A stretch of DNA of 64,000 nucleotides from Lophium mytilinum (GCA_010093605.1 MU004195.1:188708-252707), one strand, 5' to 3'. Shown: positions 10,949 to 22,479, counted from the first letter of the stretch. Made by a program: numbers and translations. The notes: a model not told the origin generated them from the letters alone.

Positions 10949-11691
10949 GGGCACGAGTATTTCCACGCCCCCCTATTTTAGTTTCACACCCCCTAACTTT
11001 AGTAGATGTACAACCTCCTCCCGTCTAATCTTCTAACTGGTCCGGAGGGGTTGGATTACTACTCCAGCGCTCAAAATAGGCAGGCTGTGCAGCCTTGCCA
11101 TTTCATCGTGTATTTTCACCGTTTCTAGCAGCCTATTAAGGCTATAGATAAGACTACATATAGGCTATATATAAGGCCGTATATATAGCTATAGTTATAG
11201 CAAGGCTATATAGTATACCTATTTTACTATATATACTTCCTGTTTCCTATAATATATATAGGCCGTTTAATTGCTACCTACATACCTATATGCCTATAAG
11301 TATGCTAAACTAGTTAAATTATTACCTTATTACAGCCTTAGCTTATTATAGCCCCCCTGCATTGCCGCTATACTCCCCTAGGTATCCTAATTTATAAACC
11401 CCTCTATCTCGTACAATAGTTTCTAACGTTAGAGCTACTTGATAGGAAGCAGCGCTGGCGCTGCCTGAGGCTGAGGCTCCAGATTAGCTCTCTCCGGCCG
11501 CTATACTACCTTCTGTGGTGCTACTATTATTTTATAATGCCCTCCTTGGAGTTAGGCGGCCGGCTACTGGAGCTCGGAATAAAAGTCCAAGCTGTTCTAG
11601 CAAATTGAAAGATTAAATAATAGGGGTTTGCATGTACTAAAGTTGGGGGGGTGTGAAGCTATAATGGGGGGGCGTGGAAATACTCGTGCCC
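10949..11691. mobile_element. 743-bp non-autonomous TIR element (MITE-like)
   Basis: Both ends carry long terminal inverted repeats of about 65 bp starting GGGCACGAGTATTTCCACGC; the right end is the reverse complement with few mismatches. The element is flanked by a perfect 8-bp direct repeat, ATAATAAA, at 10941-10948 and 11692-11699. No transposase frame is present inside. An 8-bp target duplication is typical of hAT transposons, but the TIR is far longer than usual hAT ends, so the superfamily is left open. Confidence 0.85.
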
Positions 11692-11735
11692 ATAATAAAA
11701 TAGTCTAGCAGCTATGCTATAATTTAGTTCTACAC

Positions 11736-11941
11736 TGTCAAAGGTATAGAGTCGATGGGAGAATAGATGGATAGATAGATAGGAATTGTATTGCTTGAGT
11801 TCTATTCTATATCGACAGCAACGGAGTATATATACAGCGTTCGTTGTATCACGTTCAAACGCTCACGGTTTCGTCCCGTTTGAAGGCTTTTGAGCCTATT
11901 ATGCGTAAGGATATAACGCTTATGCTATTGTAATCCTTACA
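11736..11941 (-). mobile_element. Solo LTR A of the copia element, 52-bp deletion
   Basis: Begins TGTCAAAGG and ends TCCTTACA (intact TG..CA), flanked by a perfect 5-bp duplication TACAC (11731-11735 and 11942-11946). It is the reverse complement of the 5' LTR at 29878-30138 and nearly unmutated, but it lacks about 52 internal bp containing the AACGTT cluster. Confidence 0.9.
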
Positions 11942-12601
11942 TACACAGGATTAGTAGGTTAAAACCTAGGCTATTCAACCTATTTAAAAGGGTTCTACTA
12001 AGATATAGAGTTAAGGGTAGATTTTAAGCTAGAATAACTATATTTATAGAGAGGATATAATCTACATTTATATTTTACTTCTTTATAGGACTAATATGCG
12101 CTAGAGGCGCCGGCTTAATAGTTAAGCGAATTAAATAATATTAAAAGTAGCTAATAGGCTAAATAGCACTACGGTACCAGTTAAATACTATTAAAGGGTT
12201 AGCTATCTAGTACAAGCCTTATATAACTATGTCTTAAAACTACTTAAGTAGAAAGTATATAGTAAAGTAAAGCTATACTAAGCTATACTATATACTACTA
12301 CACGCTTTATTAGAAGTTTTATATACTTTAATAGATAGATACATAGTAAATAGAGCTATAAGAAGATAAATATAGAACTATTATTACTCTAGATTTATAA
12401 GGAGAAAGACAAGATTAGTATATATATATATAAGCTAGTCTAAAAGTAACTAACTATACCCTAATAAGGAAGGTAAAGTATAGGTTATATACCTACCTTT
12501 AGTATATAAAGAGTGATAGAGTTATAGTAGATAATTATCTAATAGCTTTCTCATCTTTTTAGTTGTTAGCTTTGCGGGTATTATTAGCTTGTAAGGGTAG
12601 G

Positions 12602-12635
12602 TATCAAAAGTATAGATTTGGCGTGTGAATAGTTG

Positions 12636-12717
<82 letters not shown>

Positions 12718-12931
12718 CAGAAAAATAGGAATCATATTGCTTGAGTTCTATTCTACACCAACAGCAATAGAGTTGTATATATACACTATTCAATGCATTG
12801 CAAAACGCTTCCCTCATGTTCTTCTAACGTTATCTGACGTTTGTTGTATCACGTTCGAACGCTCACGGTTTGAAGGCTTCTGAGCCTATCATGCGTAAGG
12901 ATATAACGCTTATGCTGTTATAATACTTACA
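12602..12931 (-). mobile_element. Solo LTR B with expanded GATA tract
   Basis: Same LTR family and orientation as copy A. The ends TATCAAAAG...ACTTACA show G-to-A changes relative to copy A. Flanks are GTAGG (12597-12601) and GTGGG (12932-12936), a target duplication with one transition. It includes an expanded microsatellite, which lengthens it to 330 bp. Confidence 0.85.
12636..12717. repeat. (GATA)n microsatellite, about 20 units
   Basis: A nearly perfect tetranucleotide array inside solo LTR B, at the place where the other LTR copies carry only 2-4 units. Confidence 0.95.
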
Positions 12932-13464
12932 GTGGGTACAAGTAGCTAGTATTAGGAAGTAGGATCGCTTCTCAACCACACTCTTTTGTGACGCTGTGGA
13001 AAAGCTAACAGCCTAGCCTTATATTAGACTTATATGAACACTTATATACAACCTTACCTATAGTATAGTAGTTAGTATATTAGAGAGACTACAGATGCAC
13101 GCAAGAATAGAGCTCCGGTTGAAGCCCCAATTTGCTCTTACCAATGAGCAGATTGAATGAAAGCGGAGTATGAGTTTTCCAAGAAGGTAATACCGCTCTG
13201 TACAATTGCTAGTCCCTACATAAGTTGCTTTCCGCGCTCTTTTCCTAGGAACCTACGTCACCAGATAAAGCGTGTGATTGCGTTAACGTGAAGGACTTAA
13301 CTCGGACTTACCTGTATCCTGCCATGATGTCAGTCAACCGCAATCGAAAAACGCGTCAGAGTGTATTGCACGTAGCATGCTCCCACAAGAAAGTGGTCTT
13401 GGCTGTCTCTTCTTTCTTCCGTCCTGCGTAACAAAAACCGCGCCACTTTCCCAGAGCCAACGCA

Positions 13465-14738
13465 ATGCCTAAACAGAGTAACCACGAGGCATCACATGAG
13501 GCACCCTTCGAATACGAGAAAGAAATCTACACTAAAGGCCTCCAGTTTGAGCGTCCGTCACTTACCTTTCAATCCGAAAAGTGGGAAAGTTTAGCTAAAG
13601 AGCGCCTTTCCGCTGAATCATGGGGCTATGTTGGAGGAAGCGCCGGCACTGGTGAGACTGCAGCAAAGAATCGTGCTGCGTTCCAAAAATGGTCAATCGT
13701 CCCAAGCCGCCTGGTAAAGGCAGAGTTCCCCGATCTAAGTGTGAAGCTGTTTGGCGAGCGTTATCCATTTCCCATCGCAATTGCTCCCGTTGGAGTTCAG
13801 AGAATTTTCAATCCAGATGGTGAAGAGGCAAGCGCTGCTGCGGCAAAGGAGCAGGAAGTTCCCTATATCATGTCAACTGCTTCTTCGACAAGCATTGAAG
13901 ACGTTGCGAAGGCCAACGGCACTGGAAAACGCTTCTTCCAACTCTATTGGCCAATGAACGAGTACAACCATATTACGAAGAGCCTTCTCCAACGCGCGAA
14001 GAAGTCTGGGTTCACGGCTCTGTTTGCTACTCTAGACACCTACATCCTTGGCTGGAGGCCGAGCGACATGGACAATGGTAACTCTTTGCATGATATCATA
14101 TGCAGTGAGTGCGCGCTGACAAACTAGGATACAACCCTTTCTTGCGACCCGACAAGATTGGCGTTGAAATTGGCTTCACAGACCCGGTTTATCGAGCCCA
14201 TTTCCAGGAGAAACATGGAAAGTCGGTGGATGAAGACCTGAAGACTGCAGCCGGCGAATGGGCGAGCACTGTATTTCCTGGGCATAGCCATTCCTGGGAA
14301 GACGTGAAGTTTCTGCATGAGAACTGGGATGGACCAATCGTCCTGAAGGGAATTCAATCAGTCGCAGATGCGAGGAAGGCTGTAGAGATAGGGGTCCAAG
14401 GCATTGTGGTCTCCAATCACGGAGGCCGTCAGGTAGATGGTGGCGTAGCTTCGTTGGATATGCTGCCAAAGATAGTCGATGCGGTGGGTGATAAGTTGGA
14501 GGTGTTGTTCGACTCTGGTGTTCGGTGTGGTGCTGATATCGCAAAGGCTTTGGCTCTTGGGGCAAAGATGGTGCTGATAGGTCGGCCGTACGTGTATGGG
14601 TTAGCCTTGGGCGGGAAAGAGGGTGTCAATCACGTCCTCAGAACATTACTAGGGGATCTCGATTTGACGCTGCATCTTTCCGGAATTCCCTCTGTTAGCC
14701 AGAAGGAACTAAATCGGGATCGACTTGAGAAGGATTAG
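13465..14738 (+). CDS. FMN-dependent alpha-hydroxyacid oxidase (lactate 2-monooxygenase-like)
   Basis: Exon 1 is 13465-14077 and exon 2 is 14128-14738 across a 50-bp intron, giving about 407 residues. The TIM-barrel FMN family is clear: WGYVGGSAGTGETAAKNRAAF near residue 50, PIAIAPVGVQ, FFQLYWP, and the active-site block SNHGGRQVDG with the catalytic His and substrate-binding Arg, followed by FDSGVRCGADIAKALALGAK and IGRPYVYGLALGG. The central stretch LDTYILGWRPSDMDNGY..PF is closer to bacterial lactate 2-monooxygenase than to glycolate oxidase or cytochrome b2, and there is no N-terminal cytochrome b5 domain. It therefore probably oxidises a short 2-hydroxyacid using oxygen directly; the true substrate is unknown. 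It is first in the transposon-bounded gene island. Confidence 0.88.
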
Positions 14739-15156
14739 CCGTGCGCAGATCTATTCATAGACCCATTCCTCTCGTTCCCTTTGAATTATATGGATGAGAT
14801 TCTATCTGGTAAGGGAAAGGCTGATTCTAAACCCGCTGTTCCTAGTAATTGAGTGACATCGGGTTAAGTCCCAGGCTTACCTAGTCATCTCACCCTGCTA
14901 CCCCACCTACCCCTCTCACATCTTGTATCACCGTCCCACCATGCGCATTCACGACATCGATTTCGAATTACTCAGCATGTAGTTCAGATGTTTGCATTGA
15001 TAATCAAGGTTTGATGTAGCCAGTAGTAAGGTTGCGCGAGCGTATCGAGACTGATGGCGACATTATTCAGCGTCATGGTGCAACAGATCCGAAGAGATAA
15101 GTTGACCTTTTCCTTTCCGCTTTCTTAGATGATATTGAATACAAAAATTCCTAAAT
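14739..15156. other. Intergenic spacer, no gene seen
   Basis: About 420 bp between two co-oriented genes; no coding or repeat signal recognised. Confidence 0.5.
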
Positions 15157-16029
15157 ATGGTGTCCAACAAATTCTTTGCTATCGTTGCTGGTGTTGGCCC
15201 GGGTACGGGGAGATCAGTGGCCATCAGATTCTCGGAAGCCTACCCTGTTGTTTTGCTGGCTCGCTCCCCGGAAAGCTACAACAGTGTTGTCGCCGAGATC
15301 AATAAGGCCGGCAGGAAGGCGATCGGTATTACTGCCGATGCAACGGATGAGTCCTCTCTCAAATCAGCGTTCGAGACCATCAAGAAGGAGCTCCCCGACT
15401 TGAAGCTCGCAGCTACGATCTACAACGTTCGACCCAACTCACGACCAAGCCGCAAACCGTTCTTAGAGCTGACTTTAGAGGACCTAGATACCAGTCTAAA
15501 TGGTAACATGTATGTCTTATCTTGCGGAACGCCCGTTTACTTGTGCTGATATATATCTAACCAAACTTCTCTACTCCAGCCGTGGTCTCTTCAACTTTGC
15601 TCAAAGCATATTGCCTCTACTGCTCGGGTCGGTAGAGCATTCTCCTCAACCCCCGACTCTGATAGTAACCGGGGCGACCGCATCGATTAGAGGGTCCGCA
15701 AAATGGTCCGTTATTGCCGCGGGCAAATCTGGGCAGCGCATCTTAACGCAGTCTTTGGCAAGAGAGTTCGGTCCGCTGGGGGTTCATGTCGCCCATGCCA
15801 TCATCGATGGCGGCATTGATGTCCCTGATGCGACACATTATCCTCGCAATGAGGGAACTCCAGATAACCGAATCAGTCCTTACGCTGTAAGTAAATCTAC
15901 ATATCTGTGTCAAATGTTCGAATGTTAACTCGTTGCAAGATTGCCGAAAGCTACTGGTATCTGCATACGCAACATAAATCAGCATTCACCCAGGAATTGG
16001 ATCTGAGACCTTTCATCGAGCATTTCTAG
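15157..16029 (+). CDS. SDR-fold protein lacking the catalytic tyrosine
   Basis: Three exons, 15157-15509, 15580-15886 and 15940-16029, splice in frame to about 249 residues, the normal size for a short-chain dehydrogenase. The Rossmann dinucleotide motif reads VAGVGPGTGRSVAIRF near residues 10-25 and ARS follows strand 2. The catalytic serine lies in TGATAS. The usual YxxxK reads IAAGK, so the Lys is kept but the Tyr is replaced, as in a known SDR subgroup with FAAAK-type motifs that keep ARE(F/L)GP and HVAH(A/V)IIDGGI downstream; both of these are present here. The asparagine of the NNAG region is changed to YNVRPNS. It may be a divergent oxidoreductase or a non-catalytic NAD(P)-binding protein. 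It lies 418 bp after the FMN enzyme on the same strand. Confidence 0.8.
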
Positions 16030-16636
16030 GCGAAAAGACCTGAACAGGCTCTAAAGAATCTTACATATAAGCCTTAATGGACGACCTGCTTTGCTACCCA
16101 GAGCTCAAATCTTTGCATAGATTTGGATGCTAACAATGCGACGGGGAGGAGATTTCGAGGAGGAGGTTGAGCTTGTTGCATATCTCAATCATTTACGAAA
16201 GTTGAATCGATGTGACATCATTTGCTAGCCATGAGATGTGATTCATCAGCTCTATGCAAAGGTAATATTTGCTTGCCAATCGTGTTGCGACTACCGTCGT
16301 CCTTCATCAGTCTGAATTACAGTCACTGTTGAAGAGTCAGCCAGCTGAGAGCTGAGAGAACAGTTCTTCGTCAACAAATTGTTTCGCAATTAAGAAGAAT
16401 TCTTATAATTGCGTAGATAGTGCCGCGGGCTTATGTTTCTCGCCAATATGCCTGGCTGAAACTCCGAATTTGAACTTCCGAGGTGAACTATATAACAGTG
16501 AGCCCGATTTTCTACTCACCCTGATATGTACGATATCTACTTACCGTGATATGTATAATATCTAAGTAAAAAGGCTTGTTTGGTTTCCTCTGTTCGCATT
16601 TTGAGTCTCGATATAGGTCTTCCTGTCGTTCTTATA
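16030..16636. other. Intergenic spacer, probable transporter promoter
   Basis: About 600 bp. Near 16500-16565 a short duplicated phrase (CCTGATATGTACGATATCTA, then CCGTGATATGTATAATATCTA) may be a regulator binding repeat; not tested. Confidence 0.4.
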
Positions 16637-18427
16637 ATGGCCGCTCTTCCCGAACCCGCTGTCTCCGACGACGACATTCCCCAGCGAGTCAAGGACTCCT
16701 CTCGGCGCTTATCCTGGATCCGATCTCTTCTCCTCCGCACCCGCCTCGACGACGATGTCTGCAACCGGAATTACGCCGGCAACGGCACACACGACGACCC
16801 TTATATTATCGATTACCTGCACAACGACCGCCAAGACGCCATGAATTTTTCCAAGGGGCGAAAATGGGCCATTGCCGTTCTTCAGTCCCTGTCCACGTTT
16901 GCGGTGACCTTTGCCAGCTCGGTGTACGTCAGCGGCATCGAAGGCGTCGTGCAGCGCTTTGAAGTGTCCAAGGAGGTAGCCACGCTAGGCTTGTCGCTCT
17001 TCGTGTTTGGGTTCGCCCTAGGACCGTTGATCTGGGCTCCTCTATCGGAGGTGTATGGGCGCAAGTCCATCTATGTAATTTCGTACACGGCGTACACAGC
17101 GTTCAGCGTGGCGGCGGCGTGCTCGCCCAACATCACGGCCCTGCTGGTTCTTCGCTTCTTTGCAAGCGCGTGTGGTTCGTCATCGATGACGAATACTGGG
17201 GGCTTCATTGTTGACATGTTCAGCAAGGCGGAGCGCGGAGTGGCGACGGGATTGTTTATTACGGCTCCCTTTCTGGGGCCTGCACTTGGTAAGTGGTGGA
17301 TGTCCTTTTTCTATGGTGCCAGTTTTGCCATTGATGCCCTTGTACACTTGCTAATTCCTATTAATTTCTTTCAGGACCCATTGCTGGTGGTTTTCTTGGT
17401 GAGACCCAGGGCTGGCGCTGGATTCTCGGTCTGGTCGCCATACTGGGCGGTGTGATCTGGATTGCCACGACGCTGGCCACCCGCGAAACATACGCGCCGT
17501 TCATTCTGCGATGTCGAGCCAAGGCCCTCTCCCGGATGACAGGAAGCGTATATGTGTCCCGGCTCGATGCGGGACAGCCGTCCAAAACGCTTTCGCAGGA
17601 GCTATTGGTTTCTTTAACGCGCCCTTGGATGCTTCTGTTCCGCGAACCCATTGTCTTGCTGGCGTCACTGTACGTCTCTATCATCTACGGCACACTGTAC
17701 ATGTTCTTTGCCGGGTTTCCCACCGTTTTCCAAGTTACTCGAGGCTGGAGCCAGGGAACCGCCGGACTTCCGTTTGTCGGCGTGGCCATTGGCGTCTGTT
17801 TTGCCACGGTGGCAGCCGGTGTGGACAACAAACGCTACGTGCGCCTGTGCGCGGCGGCCGACGCAGAGGGACGCGCAGTCGAGCCGGAAGCCAGACTGGG
17901 TACGGCCATGGTAGGCTCCATTGTCCTTCCGATCGGTCTGTTCCTGTTCGCGTGGACGACGTATCCGTCGGTGCACTGGATCTTGCCCATCATCGGTGCC
18001 ATGTTTTTCTCGTTTGGACTTGTCATGGTCTTCATCTCGCTGGTCAGTTATCTGGTCGACTCTTGTACGTTTTGATACTCGCTTCGTGATCCTCTGCAAC
18101 AATGCACATGCTCACCTGTATACAGACGTCGTCTATGCTGCTTCTGTGATGGCGGCCAACTCGTTGCTTCGGTCCTTGTTCGGCACCGCGTTTCCGTTGT
18201 TCACCACCCAAATGTACGAAAATCTCGGAAATCAATGGGCAAGCTCCATTCCTGCGTTCCTGGTGCTTGGATGCGTACCTGTCCCATTCCTGTTCCACAA
18301 ATACGGTCCGCAAATACGCTCCAAGTGCAAGTATGCTTCAGAAGCAGCAAAGGTGCTGGAGGTGATGCGTCGTCGGCACGTCGTGGTTGGAGGTGACCCT
18401 AATGGGCTAGAGAAGGAGGCTGAATAG
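16637..18427 (+). CDS. MFS drug/polyamine:proton antiporter, DHA1 type
   Basis: Three exons, 16637-17288, 17375-18064 and 18126-18427, splice in frame to about 547 residues. A 75-residue polar N-terminus containing DPYIIDY precedes 12 predicted membrane spans. Family marks of the fungal DHA1 multidrug group are [26 protein letters not shown] (loop 2-3 motif), [29 protein letters not shown] across the first splice, GWRWILGL, and the C-terminal [17 protein letters not shown]. Such proteins export drugs, toxins, polyamines or secondary metabolites; the substrate cannot be told from sequence. It is convergent with the Zn2Cys6 regulator, stop codons 278 bp apart, a common arrangement for a transporter and its regulator. 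GC content is notably higher than in the flanking islands. Confidence 0.9.
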
Positions 18428-18705
18428 GTTGTTTCGTGGAGGCGGGTCCCGACAGTATTAATGGCCCTTCATAATACGTAATGGGGCGCCGGCTTGGGAG
18501 TTTCAGAGATGGATGGAAAGTATGTAAAGCGAACAAGATGGCTACTGCAGTGACCCAGATTGTATTATTGCAACTAAACGATGGGAAAGTTGCAGGGGGG
18601 AAAGATGAATCAACAAGCTCCGTATGTTGATAGATTCCTACATGGTCAATGTTGCCCGAAACAATGCATGTGCCTCGATGCCGCCGGTCCTTGGGAAACC
18701 CCATG

Positions 18706-21189
18706 TCAATATCGACCAGTAAAATCCAGTTGCCCAATCTGCCACTCGTCCAAGAACTCAAATCCTAGGAAGCCCATATCGAACGACGGATTAATCTCAC
18801 ACTGCTCCGACGGAGACGAAATCACGCTGACCTGTGTGTGCGGCGAAGCGCAAGCATCCGCCTTGCTGTTGCCCTGTGACAGCGACAGCGCAGGTACTGG
18901 ACCGAGAGTGTTGGGCAGAACCAAGTACAGGTTTTTCTTGGCAAGAATCTCCTCAAATACCGGCAGCGCTCTTTTAAGTGCGGGTATTTCTTTTCCCTGA
19001 GTGAGAACAAGCATCGTTTGGTTGATGGATATCCGAGCCATGGAACGGACAAGGTCTGTCCCGGCTGGATCGAGGGCCGATTCGATATGTAGAGCGAGCA
19101 GCGCAGTTATTGTGGTTACGCTAACAAAGTCATTGTTAGTTCCATTCGTGCGTTCTACAGAGCTTGTCTGAAAAGTGGGGAAATGGGAAGAAATAGACGG
19201 CGCCTACAAAGATATGGGAAAGTCCTGAAGGGTGTCACTTGCCAATACCCTCATAGCAATCGTGTCCAACTCTAGAATAGCAGACCGAAGCCGCTGTTTG
19301 GCCCACGCGCTCCAGTCCGCATGTTGGGACTGCTGCAACCCGCGTCGTATCAGACGACACAAGACGCACTCATACCTATAGCTCATGGCTTGTATATTCA
19401 GATAGTACACGTCAGTTGCAGTATTCCCACTCACGTGCATCTTGGAAGCGAGAGACTTGCGCCAATCATCGACTGGGTGCAATATTTGGCGAGGATCCTG
19501 CAGCGGCTTGTTTGTCACGATGGACAAACATTGTCCGACTAGATAGAGTTAGGCCCGCTTGTGGTATTAGTTACAGAATTGAAAAAAGAGTAAAAGGAAT
19601 AAGAACAAATAATCGAATAGAATCAACACGCACATATTCGAGACAACTCGCAGTGAACAACAGGCAAGACCTTTTGCTGAGGCGTGACCGCCGATAGTAA
19701 GCCAGATGATGTTCCCGAGACATCCTCCGCTTCCCAGTCATCTTCAGTCCTAGGCTTGATCGCAGAGGTGTTTTCGAGTAGTCGCGAGCGTCTGGTACCG
19801 GCAAAGACGTAGAAAATGTCTATAGACTACGTAGCTATAGCAAGCGTGAAGCAAGAAGAACAGCACACGGTAACGAGAAGAGGGACGTACGTGGAGAGCC
19901 CACCAGATCCTTCTATACAACTTTATGACTTTGTGGGGGTTGTCTTCTCGAACACACCTGTCGGAAGTCCGTAGGTTAATACACGCAATATATGTCACAG
20001 TCCAGAAGTAGGAAACGTACGTGTTGCATAGGTCAAGCTTGGTGGCAAGGCGAATTGCGTTGTGGAACCAGTAGCCAAAGTCGCGGTCGGTAGGGTGGTC
20101 GAGAATCACCATGCACAAGATGATGGATCCCTGCAGCATCAACAACAGGTCATCTTCAGCGGCGAAGTCGTGGAGCAGCTTGGCCTTGGAGAAGAACGAC
20201 TCTTGCGCGGCCGAACGGCTAGCAAAGCCGCAGGCGGATAGCACATCTGCTGCCGCGTGGAGACTGGCTGATGTCAATATGACGCGGAGCAGGAATAAAG
20301 AGCAGTCGCCAGTTTGATAGCCGTGAATGAAATCAGCTCTGTTGATCACGGGAGCAAAAGGGTAGACGTGGTCAAAGTATGTCTTAATGAGAGCGTCTCT
20401 GTCGTTTTTGACTGTGAGCAGCGACCTAAAGAGGATGGAAAATGGAGGAGTCTCTCACAAGTGATGCGGAGGGGGCAGATCAAAGACACCCTTCTTGACA
20501 AGATATTCATTGTCAGTATCGTCCAATTGGGGTAGCTTGGTCCACAGACAGTTCCGAGGAGTAAAATTGTCTTCCGGAATTGAACGATAGTGAGTAATGG
20601 AAGTGGCGTGATGTCGACTGGACTCTGCAGGCTCTTTCACGACGTCGTTAAGAATATTGAGGTAGAGTAGATCCGGCTCAGTCTGACGAGGGCTTTGGCA
20701 CTCTAGGGGATCGGAAGTGGAAGATAGTTTTGATTGGTTATTTGATTGGCTACTGTTGGATGTAGCCGAGATGCCTGTAGTCTGTCAATAGTTAGTGGGA
20801 GCAGAAGAAAAGGTGGATAACAGAAGCATCTCGGACAATGCCAATTCTAAAGCATACATGGCTAGCAGTCGGCGAAACATGTAATACTTTCCTATGAACC
20901 CCATCTATATTAGCATGTACAATCAAGAGCCATTATCTCAGTAATCAACTGACCTAGTCCGGCCCTTGCGGACTGGCAGTACACAGTCCTCGGCACGCTG
21001 CCTGCTGGCACAGCTGCTACAGGGGAGGCCAATCACGGCGGCATCGCACTTGACCTTATGTGTGCGGCAGGGCACACAAGCCTTGTTGACTTTGCGGGCA
21101 CGTTTTCCGGTTTCTCCCACCCTCTGTGACTCGCTACCTGAGGCAAAATGAATCATTGAAGGGGTACGGGCGTTTGTTGTAGCTTGCAA
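18706..21189 (-). CDS. Zn2Cys6 transcription factor with fungal-specific regulatory domain
   Basis: Eight exons on the minus strand: 21189-20954, 20891-20858 (34-nt exon), 20781-20459, 20398-20021, 19957-19891, 19826-19634, 19538-19208 and 19120-18706. They splice to about 658 residues with consistent phases. The DNA-binding domain has cysteines at 38, 41, 48, 57, 60 and 69 (CX2CX6CX8CX2CX8C) with basic HKVK between. The middle-homology/regulatory domain shows GVFDLPPPHHL, DALIKTYFDHVYPFAPVINR, RRIWWALH, TRRSRLLENTSAIKPRTEDDWE, AMSYRYECVLCR and LLALHIESALD, an order typical of the cutinase transcription factor 1-like group. The retained-intron reading has stops after PPPHHL and after FPISL, but both vanish with the splicing above, so I judge the gene intact. 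Probable regulator of the adjacent transporter or island. Confidence 0.82.
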
Positions 21190-21447
21190 TGGCGCGGACG
21201 ATCAGGGCATAGAAGGGCTTACATAGTGGAGTGACGGCGTTTTCCTTTCATGTTTTGCGATTTCGGCGTTTCAACAGATCAACTCGGAACTTTGTATATT
21301 ACCGAGTCAGACCCACTATTAATCTGAGGAGAGTTGAGCCGAAGCTCAGCCGGCCCTGAGCCGACTTTAGTCGTAGCGGCGCTGGGTCAAATGCGCAAAG
21401 GGGATCTGGTAGGGGTAGGGGGTGCATATTGGGGTTTTATAAGGACG

Positions 21448-21998
21448 AGCCTAATTATCACCCCCCTTTTTGCTACGTATTACCCCCTATTTTGCTACAT
21501 ATCACCCCCCTTAGATTTAGCCTAGCTCCGGCCCGTATTAATACTATTCCACTAATTATATCTACTAGCTTACCTATAGCTTATGCAATTTATATAAGAA
21601 ACTAAATAACTCCTTCTATATAGATATATAGAAAGGAAGAATAAATATTACTATTAGAAGCTATATAGGCCTAAATACCCCCCTACTATACTAGCTTTTT
21701 CTCTAAAAGTAGCCTCCTCTTTATAAGTAGATAGGGGGTTATTCTTAATAGTAAATTTACTATTAGAGACTAAGTAAATATAACTATAGATTAATATTAA
21801 ATTATCTACTTATCTAGTAGAGAGATCTAGTACTATATTAGTAAATTATAAATATTATAAAGTACTATTATAGCCTTAGTAGTAGTCTAATTATTTAAAT
21901 AAAGTTTTTCTAAGCTAGAGCTAAGCTAAATCTAGAGGGGGGAGTATATAGTAAAATAGAGGGTAATATATAGTAAAAAGGGGGTAGATAATTAGGCT
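21448..21998. mobile_element. 551-bp TIR element, RIP-decayed, no transposase
   Basis: Left end AGCCTAATTATCACCCCCC and right end (reverse complement) AGCCTAATTATCTACCCCC begin inverted repeats of about 85 bp. Differences are mainly C-to-T/G-to-A. The TIR itself contains repeated phrases of the type ACCCCCTATTTTGCTACATAT. No clear target duplication is visible, so the outer limits are approximate. No coding capacity. Confidence 0.7.
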
Positions 21999-22479
21999 TA
22001 TTTTTTTTAAAAAATAGTATATATACTTACTATCTATACTTAGTATCTATATACTAATTAAGTATTCTATCTTCTTCTTTAGTTAATACTTATCTCTTCT
22101 TCTTCTTTATATTCTTATATACTTTCTTCTATGCTCTCCGCCTAGTACTTCCTTCTTATAGCCCTATCTACTAACTAACTTACTTAACAGCATTCTACAA
22201 TTATAGGTTGTTTGCGAAACAAGAGCCTATCTTAACGGGCTGCGCGTTAGCTCCTATATAGCTAGCTACAGCGTCTATAATACTAACTACAAGTTATAGG
22301 GTTTAGTATCTAGGAATTAGATGCTAATCTGCCGGGATATACTAATATCTCTGCAGGGAGAAGTACCAAGAGTGTAAACTAACAGTACTAATAATATTAA
22401 GAGAGATTAAAGTTAAGAAAAGTAGCCTAAATAGAACATAAGGTGTTATAATAAGGGAACTAATAATACTACACCCCCT

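Larger units (their letters stand above)
10735..13464. other. AT-rich, RIP-like transposon island 1
   Basis: About 2.7 kb dominated by TA, TATA and TAG/CTA words, with almost no protein-like frames, between the CDC123 stop and the FMN-dehydrogenase start. It holds one TIR element and two solo LTRs, listed separately. The remainder (about 11950-12600) is featureless AT-rich DNA that looks like older mutated repeat. The last 500 bp (12935-13464) return to normal composition and contain the promoter of the next gene. Confidence 0.75.

Noticed and set aside
12584-12817. Minus-strand open frame of repeated Tyr-Leu-Ser-Ile residues
   Set aside because: It is only the translation of the GATA microsatellite inside solo LTR B, not a gene.
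19121-19207. Stop after FPISL as the natural end of the regulator
   Set aside because: An 87-nt intron with CTAAC branch joins to LLALHIESALD, a conserved block of the family, so the protein continues to 18706.
20396-20461. Stop codon after PPPHHL in the regulator gene, possible pseudogene
   Set aside because: A 60-nt intron (20458-20399) with GTGAGA donor, GCTCAC branch region and CAG acceptor removes the stop and gives family-like spacing. A 33-nt alternative intron was considered and dropped as too short.
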